Assembly: GCA_028278065.1 (NCBI GenBank)
Contig: JANQFA010000137.1
Span: 1-53,316, forward strand
DNA length: 53,316 nucleotides
Origin: Myxococcota bacterium
GTDB taxonomy: Bacteria; Myxococcota_A; UBA9160; JAFDET01
Reading direction: 5' to 3'
How positions within the stretch are numbered: the first letter of the stretch is position 1; the number at the start of each line of letters is the position of its first letter. The notes below the pieces were generated by a model. The model searched no databases and was not told the origin of the DNA. It saw only the letters and a program-made list of their open reading frames with translations. Positions 47,713 through 53,316 of this stretch are shown here, piece after piece. Made by a program: the position numbers and the translations under genes.

Positions 47713-49062
47713 ATGCCGAGCACCCCCCAGAGCGCGTCCGAAGTCCGACGCCTACTCGCCAGCCGCAAGATCGAGAAGGTCGTCGTCCTGGGCGCCAACG
47801 GCACCATGGGCTACGGCAGCGCAGCGCTGTTCACCCAGGCGGTGCCCGAGGTGACCTTCCTCGCCCGCACCAAGATCAAGGCGGAGGAAGGGCTCGGCGC
47901 CGCCGTCAAGCAGGTTCGCTCGCCCACGGTGGCCTCCCGCTCGCGCGTCGGCTCCTACGACGACGACCTCGAGGCGGCGGTGGTCGGGGCCGACCTGATC
48001 TTCGAGGCCCTGACCGAAGACCTCGCGGTCAAGAAGGACATGTTCGACAAGGTGGAGAAGTTCCGCCGCGACGACTCGATCGTGGCGACGGTGACCTCGG
48101 GCCTGTCGATCAACGCCCTCTGCGAGGGCCGCAGCGACTCCTTCCGCCAGCACTTCCTGGGGCTCCACTTCTTCAATCCGCCCAACGTGATCGTGGGCAC
48201 GGAGCTGATCGCCGGGGAGGACACCGACCCGGAGATCGTCGACTTCGTGGAGGTCTTCTCGCGGATCCGCCTGGGCCGGGAGATGATTCGCACCGCGGAC
48301 ACCCCGGCTTTCGCCGGCAATCGCGTGGGCTTCAAGGTGCTGAACCAGGCCGCGCAGCTGGCCGAGCAGCTCGGCCCGGTACTGGTCGACCGGCTGATCG
48401 GGCCCTACACGGGCCGTGCCATGACGCCGCTGGCCACCATCGACCTGGTCGGCTGGGACATCCACCGCGCCATCGTCGACAACGTCTTCGAGAACACCGA
48501 AGACGAGGCCCACCTCGCCAACCGGCTGCCGGGCTACATGGACCGGCTGATGGAGAGGGGCGTGATGGGCAACAAGACGGGTCGCGGCTTCTTCTACCGC
48601 GACGACGACAAGCGCCAGCACGTGCTGGACCCGGCCTCGGGCGAGTACCAGCCCGTATCCGAGGTGGTGCTGCCCGATCTCAGCTACATCGACGAGGTGT
48701 CGCGCCTCTACAACGAGGGCCGCTACAAGGAGGGCATGCAGGTCTTCCTGAAGGCCGACGGGCACGAGGCCGCGATCGCCCGCCGCGCGATCGCCGGCTA
48801 CATCAGCTACGCGTTCCACCGTGTGGGCGAGGTCACGGAGACCATCGACGGCATCGACCGCATCATGGGCCTGGGCTTCAACTGGGCGCCCCCGAGCGTA
48901 CTCGTGGACACCATGGGCGGCGCCGAAGCGGCGGTGCAGATGATCGACAAGGCCGGCGTGCCGGTGCCCCCCATCCTGGCCGACGCCGCCAAGACGGGCG
49001 AGCCGCAGCGCTTCTTCGACCATCCCCACATCAACGTCGGACGTTTCTTCGTCGCGGGCTGA
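47713..49062 (+). CDS. 3-hydroxyacyl-CoA dehydrogenase
   Basis: A 449-residue protein with the NAD-binding start KVVVLGANGTMGYGSAALF, the catalytic His region HFLGLHFFNPPNVIVGTELI (H-x-F-NPP, typical of this family) and TADTPAFAGNRVGFKVLN. The C-terminal half holds a second helical domain (GYMDRLMERGVMGNKTGRGFF and beyond). It oxidises L-3-hydroxyacyl-CoA to 3-ketoacyl-CoA in beta-oxidation. Start ATG 47713 with a purine-rich Shine-Dalgarno. The thiolase gene follows 35 bp later and is co-transcribed, so this is a compact two-gene degradation operon; no hydratase half is fused. Confidence 0.94.
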   Translation: MPSTPQSASEVRRLLASRKIEKVVVLGANGTMGYGSAALFTQAVPEVTFLARTKIKAEEGLGAAVKQVRSPTVASRSRVGSYDDDLEAAVVGADLIFEALTEDLAVKKDMFDKVEKFRRDDSIVATVTSGLSINALCEGRSDSFRQHFLGLHFFNPPNVIVGTELIAGEDTDPEIVDFVEVFSRIRLGREMIRTADTPAFAGNRVGFKVLNQAAQLAEQLGPVLVDRLIGPYTGRAMTPLATIDLVGWDIHRAIVDNVFENTEDEAHLANRLPGYMDRLMERGVMGNKTGRGFFYRDDDKRQHVLDPASGEYQPVSEVVLPDLSYIDEVSRLYNEGRYKEGMQVFLKADGHEAAIARRAIAGYISYAFHRVGEVTETIDGIDRIMGLGFNWAPPSVLVDTMGGAEAAVQMIDKAGVPVPPILADAAKTGEPQRFFDHPHINVGRFFVAG

Positions 49063-49097
49063 GCCCGGGCCGAGCAACCCACCTTCAGGAGGAAACC

Positions 49098-50333
49098 ATG
49101 GCTGCTGGATCCGATGTCTACGTGCTCGGTGGCTACCAGACCGACTTCGCCCGCAACTGGACGAAGGAGAACAAGCACTTCTCCGCGCTGATGCGCGAGG
49201 GCGTGCTGGGCGCGCTCGCCGAGTGCGACATCGCCCCCGAAGAGATCGAGAGCGCCCACGTCGGCAACTTCGCCGCCGAGCTCTACTGCATGCAGGGTCA
49301 CCTGGGCGCCTTCTTCACGGAGGTGCACCCGGCCTTCAGCGGCCTGCCCACCGGCCGCCACGAGGCCGCCTGCGCGTCCGGCAGCATCGCGATCCTGGCG
49401 GCGTCGGCCGAGATCGAGGCCGGCCGCTACGACCTCCAGGCCGTCGTCGGCATCGAGCAGATGAAGACGGTGTCGGCCGCCGAGGGTGGCGCCTATCTGG
49501 GTACCGCCGCCTGGTACGCCCAGGAGGCCGAGGGCATCGAGTTCCCGTTCCCGAAGCTCTTCGGGCGACTCGGCGACGAGTACGACCGGCGCTACGGGCT
49601 GAAGGACGAGTATCTGGCCGAGATCAGCCGGCTGAACTACGACAACGCCAAGCTCAACCCCAACGCCCAGACGCGCACCTGGTACATGAACAAGGAGCAC
49701 GCCCTCTGCCGCACGGACGACAACCCGGCGGTGGGCGGACGCATCCGCATCGCGGACTGCTCCCAGGTCACGGACGGGGCAGTCTGCGTCTTCCTGGCCT
49801 CCGCCGACTACGCCCGGAAGTGGGCCGAGGCCCGCGGCCGGAGCCTCGCGGACATCCCGCGCATCAAGGGCTGGGGGCACAACACGGCGCGCCTGCGCTT
49901 CGACGACAAGGTGGCCGAGAGCGCCACCGCGGAGTACGTGCTGCCCCACGTGCGCAGCACCATCACCTCGGCGATGAAGCGCGCGGGGATCGCCGGCGTC
50001 GACGGGATCGACGGCATCGAGACCCACGACTGCTTCACCACGTCGGAGTACATGGCCATCGATCACTTCGGGATCACGGCGCCCGGCGAGAGCTGGAAGG
50101 CGGTCGAAGAGGGCTGGCTCGAAATCGACGGCAAGCATCCGATCAATCCGAGCGGCGGCCTGATCGGCGCCGGGCACCCGGTGGGCGCCACCGGCACGCG
50201 CCAGCTTCTCGACGCCTGGAAGCAGGTCACCGGGACGGCCGGGGAGTACCAGATCGAGGGCGCGAAGACCGTCCAGACCCTGAACATCGGCGGGAGTGGA
50301 ACCACGAGCGTGAGCTTCGTGGTGGGCCGCTAG
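49098..50333 (+). CDS. Thiolase-family protein (acetyl-CoA acetyltransferase/SCP2-like thiolase)
   Basis: A 411-residue thiolase-fold protein. It opens DVYVLGGYQTDFARNWTKEN and has the nucleophile region HEAACASGSIAIL (Cys), the HxxC-type DGIDGIETHDCFTTSEY, and the C-terminal NPSGGLIGAGHPVGATGTRQ with the general-base His. The final CxG motif is replaced by NIGGSG, as in SCP2/nonspecific-lipid-transfer-like thiolases. It cleaves 3-ketoacyl-CoA, or condenses acyl-CoAs. A perfect AGGAGG lies 5 nt before the ATG. Its last codons and stop are duplicated just downstream. Confidence 0.92.
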   Translation: MAAGSDVYVLGGYQTDFARNWTKENKHFSALMREGVLGALAECDIAPEEIESAHVGNFAAELYCMQGHLGAFFTEVHPAFSGLPTGRHEAACASGSIAILAASAEIEAGRYDLQAVVGIEQMKTVSAAEGGAYLGTAAWYAQEAEGIEFPFPKLFGRLGDEYDRRYGLKDEYLAEISRLNYDNAKLNPNAQTRTWYMNKEHALCRTDDNPAVGGRIRIADCSQVTDGAVCVFLASADYARKWAEARGRSLADIPRIKGWGHNTARLRFDDKVAESATAEYVLPHVRSTITSAMKRAGIAGVDGIDGIETHDCFTTSEYMAIDHFGITAPGESWKAVEEGWLEIDGKHPINPSGGLIGAGHPVGATGTRQLLDAWKQVTGTAGEYQIEGAKTVQTLNIGGSGTTSVSFVVGR

Positions 50334-50396
50334 CGGCCGACCCTCCGGTCCGCTGATGGGTGGGCCACTAGCGGCCCACCCTCCGGTCCGCTGATT
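50322..50396. repeat. 38-bp tandem duplication of the thiolase 3' end
   Basis: GTGGGCCGCTAGCGGCCGAC (50322) recurs at 50360 as GTGGGCCACTAGCGGCCCAC, and both continue into CCTCCGGTCCGCTGAT. The first copy holds the thiolase stop. Each copy is itself palindromic around the TAG, so either can fold into a hairpin. Confidence 0.85.
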
Positions 50397-50401
50397 CACC
50401 C

Positions 50402-50429
50402 GCGGCCCCGGTCAGGCGACCGGGGCCGC
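50402..50429 (+). terminator. Strong hairpin terminator of the 3-hydroxyacyl-CoA dehydrogenase/thiolase operon
   Basis: GCGGCCCCGGTC (50402-50413), AGGC, GACCGGGGCCGC (50418-50429): a perfect 12-bp stem with a 4-base loop, 69 bp after the thiolase stop. A long T-run does not follow, but the stability alone makes it a good transcript end. Confidence 0.65.
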
Positions 50430-50618
50430 CTCGTCTCGGGCCGGCGCGAGCCCGTCCTGGCCGCCAACCCCTTGATCTCGCGCATGATCTCGCCCCTCCA
50501 CGGGCGAACGCCCGGCACGGGTAGCGCTCACACGCGCGCAGAAATCCGCCCAAGGGCTCAAGTCCCCAGCGGAATCCGCCGAAGCGCAGGTTCAAGCCAC
50601 CCCCCGGTGGAGACAGCC
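50430..50618. other. Intergenic gap before the small secreted protein
   Basis: About 190 bp in which a frame is open on the plus strand (from 50472) but lacks the codon pattern of its continuation. I see no other feature apart from the leader of the next gene. Confidence 0.4.
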
Positions 50619-50951
50619 ATGCAGTCGACCCTGCGCAGCATCACTCCGATCCTGACCGGACTCGCCCTGGGCGCGGCCAGCGCCGCTGGCGCCGAAGAGG
50701 CGACGAGGTCCACCTTCGATACCGAGGCCACGGAGGCCGCGATCGTCTTCGAGGTGCCCACCATCCCGGCCGCCCCGCGCGAATCGGCGCGGCCGACGAG
50801 CAGGCTCTTCGGCCTCGACGTCTTCGCCCTGAGCGGCTCCCTGGCCGAGCACAAGCTGCCCGGGCACTACGGCTATGCCCTTCCCTGGGGACGCGGGCCG
50901 AGGCTCTCCGCCGAGCGCACCCTCGGTCTGGGCTGGGGAATCCGCTTCTAG
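50619..50951 (+). CDS. Small secreted protein
   Basis: A 110-residue protein. ATG 50619 opens a signal peptide (STLRSITPILTGLALGAASAAGA); the frame is open further upstream, but the signal fixes the start. The mature part is short, acidic at first, then ends with YGYALPWGRGPRLSAERTLG and LGWGIRF, a pattern that could belong to a surface-associated beta element. No family recognised. Nothing nearby gives a clue to its role. Confidence 0.65.
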   Translation: MQSTLRSITPILTGLALGAASAAGAEEATRSTFDTEATEAAIVFEVPTIPAAPRESARPTSRLFGLDVFALSGSLAEHKLPGHYGYALPWGRGPRLSAERTLGLGWGIRF

Positions 50952-51021
50952 CCGAACGGGCCGGTCCCGGCGACACGAGCCGGGCGGCACGCCTCCGCGG
51001 CGAGTGTCATGATCCCCGCCC

Positions 51022-51822
51022 GTGCGCTTCGCCCGCGACACCGACGTCCGCCCCGCCGCGCCCGGATCCTGGGAGGCCCGGATCGCGGCCGGCTGGGACA
51101 TCGGGGGCAACGCGAACGGGGGCTATCTCCTCGCCATCGCGGCGCGCGCCATGTCGCTCGCGCTCGAGCGGCCCGACCCGGTCACCCTGACCGCCCACTA
51201 CCTCTCGCCCGGAAAGCCCGGGCCCGTCCGCATCGAGACACAGCTGGCCCGCTCCGGGCGACGCTTCTCGACCGCGACCGCGCGGCTCTGCGACGCGAGC
51301 GGGACGCCCCTGCTCCAGGCCCTCGGCACCTTCGGCGAGCTCGACGACGAGGGCGGGCCCGAGCTGGTGGAGAGCGCGCCGCCCGAGCTTCCCCCGCCGG
51401 ACGCCTGCCTTCCGCGCAGCGGCCCGCCGGTGAGCGGCTCCGGCTTCGGCGAGCGCGTGGACCTGCGCCTGCACCCGGAGGACGCCGGCTTCTATCGCGG
51501 GGAGCCGAGCGGTGCACCCCGGGTGCGCGGGTGGTTCCGGCTACCCGACGACGAGCCCGTCGACACCCTGGCCCTCCTGCTCGGTGTCGACGCGTTTCCG
51601 CCCACCGTCTTCAACGCCAACCTCCCCGTGTCATGGGTCCCCACCCTCGAGCTCACCGCCCATGTGCGCGCGCGGCCGGCACCCGGCTGGCTGCGCTGCG
51701 CCTTCTCGACCCGCTTCGTCGTGGGCGGATTCCTCGAGGAGGACGGCGAGGTGTGGGACGACAGCGGGCGGCTCGTGGCACAGTCCCGCCAGCTCGCCCT
51801 GGTTCCGCGGCCGCGCGCCTAG
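51022..51822 (+). CDS. Thioesterase-superfamily protein (TesB-like acyl-CoA thioesterase)
   Basis: A 266-residue double-hotdog protein: AAGWDIGGNANGGYLLAIAARAM in the first half, HYLSPGKPGPVRIETQLARSG, and in the second half ELTAHVRARPAPGWLRCAFS and VVGGFLEEDGEVWDDSGRLVAQSRQ, which is the typical last segment with the Asp. It removes CoA from acyl-CoA. Start GTG 51022 with no Shine-Dalgarno but a CATGAT box 8 nt before. Its TAG stop directly abuts the stop of the convergent glycosyltransferase. Confidence 0.85.
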   Translation: MRFARDTDVRPAAPGSWEARIAAGWDIGGNANGGYLLAIAARAMSLALERPDPVTLTAHYLSPGKPGPVRIETQLARSGRRFSTATARLCDASGTPLLQALGTFGELDDEGGPELVESAPPELPPPDACLPRSGPPVSGSGFGERVDLRLHPEDAGFYRGEPSGAPRVRGWFRLPDDEPVDTLALLLGVDAFPPTVFNANLPVSWVPTLELTAHVRARPAPGWLRCAFSTRFVVGGFLEEDGEVWDDSGRLVAQSRQLALVPRPRA

Positions 51823-53316
51823 TCAGCGTGCGCACACCTCTTCCAGGAGGGCGAGGGTCGCCTCCGCGAGCTGCGGCCACGCAGTGCCCTCGCGAAGGGC
51901 GGCGATGGAGTCCGCCGACGCGGCCACGTCCTCGGGCGTCAGTGAGTCCAGGCACGCGGTCAGCTCCTCGCGAGTCGAGCCGTAGGCGATCGCTCCCCCG
52001 CCGAGCACCTCGCGCAGGAGAGGCCAGTCCGAGATGATGGCCGCCTTGCCGGCGCCGATGGCGTCCAGGGCCGTGCCGGTCATCAGCATCCCGGACGCGG
52101 CGAACGGGTAGACGATGGCGTCGATCACGTTCAGGCGCCGGTAGTAGACGTGCTCGCGCTCGAACTGCGCGGGCAACGCAGTGATGCGCGGGTCATCGGG
52201 AACCGTCTCTCCGTCGAGGCTCACCACCAGGAGCTGGAGATCGTCGCGCCCGCAGGCGTGGAAGGCATCGAGGACGAGCTGTACGTCCTTCTCCGCGCGC
52301 GGTGCGCCCACCACGCCCAGGCGCAGAGAGCACGGTGCGAGACCCAGCTCGCCCTCCACCTCCTCGCGCGGAACGAGCGAGTGCAGTGCGGCGCGGTGGG
52401 CCCAGTTGCCGTGCGCGATGGTCCGGTGCAGCGCGTCGCCGCGGTAGGCGTACGCGGCAAGGGCCTGCTGTCGACCCCATTCGGTGTGGTGGATGATCGC
52501 GTCGGCGGCCTCGGCCCAGAGCGCGTAGAGCGCTTCGCCTTCGGCGCCTCGGCTCCGGTGCGGCCGCAGGTTGTGCTGCGTCCAGACGATCTTCACGCCG
52601 GCCGCGCGCAGCGCGTCGATCGCCCTGCGATTGCGGTCGATGTCGACGCCCTGCCACCACTCCGGCCAGTGCATGTGCAGGACGTCGGTCCGGGCCAGGC
52701 GGCGCGGGCGCTCGACCAGACCCGGCGTCGCCAGACGCGTGCGCAGGCGGCCGGCCAGCGGCGCGTAGAGTGCGTCGTCGTACGGGTGCTCGTGAGCGGT
52801 GCTGGCGACGCGGAGCTGCGGCGTCACGCACCAGCGGAAGCGAATGCTGCGCGCGGGCTCGAGGTCGATCTGGTCCACGCACGCCAGCTCGCCCCAGAAG
52901 CTGCGCCATTCCGCCAGCCCGTCGACGTCGATGCGCGTGGCGAGATGGGGATGCTCGCTCTCGAAGCGCACGTCGACGGGCCGGTCGGCCCGCGACGGGA
53001 TCTGGAGGGAGACGGCCTCGAGCTCGCCCGGATCGGCGTCGAGCTCCAGCTCCTCGTCGACGACGAGCGTGCGCCCGTCGACCCGATAGCGGGCGTGCCG
53101 TCGCCCGGACAGGGCGGGCGGCGCCTGCGGGCCCGCCGCCACCTCGTCGAATCCCGCGTGCAGCGTCTCGAGCTGGCCGGGTGCGTGCCGGAACGAATGG
53201 GGCAGCCGGCCGGGGACGAGCGCCTTGCCGTCCCGGTGAACCACCGGCACCCAGCTCGGCGGGCCGGCGACGGCGCTCTCGAAGAGGCCGGGCGATCGCG
53301 GGGCGGCCAGGTACTC
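51823..53316 (-). CDS. Glycosyltransferase, GT-B type, with an N-terminal beta-rich domain; 5' end outside window
   Basis: The frame is open from the right edge (EYLAAPRSPGLFESAV) to the TGA at 51823: at least 497 residues, start not visible. About residues 1-190 as seen are beta-rich and resemble the C-terminal part of heparinase-II/III-like proteins (SGRRHARYRVDGRTLVVDEE). Then a GT-B fold follows: DVLHMHWPEWWQGVDIDR, IVWTQHNLRPHRS, the hinge LRLGVVGAPRAEKDVQLVL and the nucleotide-binding end YPFAASGMLMTGTALDAIGA. It would add a sugar to a surface polysaccharide. The arrangement of the two parts is unusual. Convergent with the thioesterase. Confidence 0.75.
   Translation of the reverse strand, partial: EYLAAPRSPGLFESAVAGPPSWVPVVHRDGKALVPGRLPHSFRHAPGQLETLHAGFDEVAAGPQAPPALSGRRHARYRVDGRTLVVDEELELDADPGELEAVSLQIPSRADRPVDVRFESEHPHLATRIDVDGLAEWRSFWGELACVDQIDLEPARSIRFRWCVTPQLRVASTAHEHPYDDALYAPLAGRLRTRLATPGLVERPRRLARTDVLHMHWPEWWQGVDIDRNRRAIDALRAAGVKIVWTQHNLRPHRSRGAEGEALYALWAEAADAIIHHTEWGRQQALAAYAYRGDALHRTIAHGNWAHRAALHSLVPREEVEGELGLAPCSLRLGVVGAPRAEKDVQLVLDAFHACGRDDLQLLVVSLDGETVPDDPRITALPAQFEREHVYYRRLNVIDAIVYPFAASGMLMTGTALDAIGAGKAAIISDWPLLREVLGGGAIAYGSTREELTACLDSLTPEDVAASADSIAALREGTAWPQLAEATLALLEEVCAR

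Overview
The window is about 53 kb of very GC-rich DNA (roughly 70% G+C by eye) with tightly packed genes, many GTG/TTG starts, many 4-base GTGA/ATGA overlaps and no tRNA, rRNA, IS element, prophage or CRISPR array that I can see. The gene content is acyl-CoA ligases, acyl-CoA dehydrogenase, enoyl-CoA hydratase, 3-hydroxyacyl-CoA dehydrogenase, thiolase, thioesterases, a single-chain biotin carboxylase/carboxyltransferase, many SDR and FAD enzymes, and a pair of secreted proteins with an 'LQCFKIKDP' motif. This points to an uncultured aerobic, lipid-degrading lineage of the former deltaproteobacterial groups (Binatia- or Myxococcota-like). That placement is inference from content and style, not a marker-gene result.

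Layout. 1-5729: a partial 2-hydroxyacid dehydrogenase diverging from an acyl-CoA ligase, then a TetR regulator with its own promoter and a four-subunit 2-oxoacid:ferredoxin oxidoreductase (gamma, delta, alpha, beta) followed by a tiny, apparently internally deleted protein. 5753-9747: a Tat-exported spermidine-dehydrogenase-like FAD enzyme, an acyltransferase and a PuuB/DadA-like FAD oxidase. 9854-12889 (minus): quinone reductase, TauD-like dioxygenase and GH113-like secreted glycosidase. 12961-17594: nitronate monooxygenase, RecQ and an acyl-CoA ligase. 17742-20170: divergent acyl-CoA dehydrogenase and aminoglycoside-phosphotransferase-like kinase, the bacterial split version of ACAD10/11. 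20338-25372: GlnB, an M19 dipeptidase, a DUF1499 protein, a small molybdenum cluster (molbindin and Mo-carrier) and two SDRs. 25434-30647: a PycTM-like (Pycsar effector) membrane protein with a tyrosine phosphatase, an MFS transporter, an orphan FecCD-like permease and a DUF3500-like Tat protein.

30867-37913 is the most unusual block: an M20 (PM20D1-like) peptidase, TesB thioesterase, two overlapping tandem asparagine-synthetase-like PP-loop proteins without a glutaminase domain, and a divergent pair made of an isopentenyl-diphosphate-isomerase-like Nudix protein lacking its catalytic residues plus a YpdA-like flavin reductase with a strongly basic C-terminal tail. 38031-41897: enoyl-CoA hydratase, a split-barrel protein, an SDR, an ArsC-like selenoprotein with an in-frame UGA (Sec14, U-x-x-C) and a SECIS-like hairpin, and small membrane and secreted proteins. 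41998-53316: a ~1134-residue carboxylase, a CREST-like 7-TM protein, the LQCFKIKDP pair, a 3-hydroxyacyl-CoA dehydrogenase plus thiolase operon behind a clear promoter with an operator-like palindrome, a small secreted protein, a thioesterase and a 5'-truncated glycosyltransferase.

Two sequence-level themes run through the window. First, a -10-like hexamer (TAGGCT, TAGGAT, TAGCAT, TATCCT, TATAGT) sits only 6-8 nt before several start codons, which suggests leaderless mRNAs. Second, short tandem duplications of 33-42 bp recur at gene boundaries, in three cases carrying copies of a gene's stop codon.
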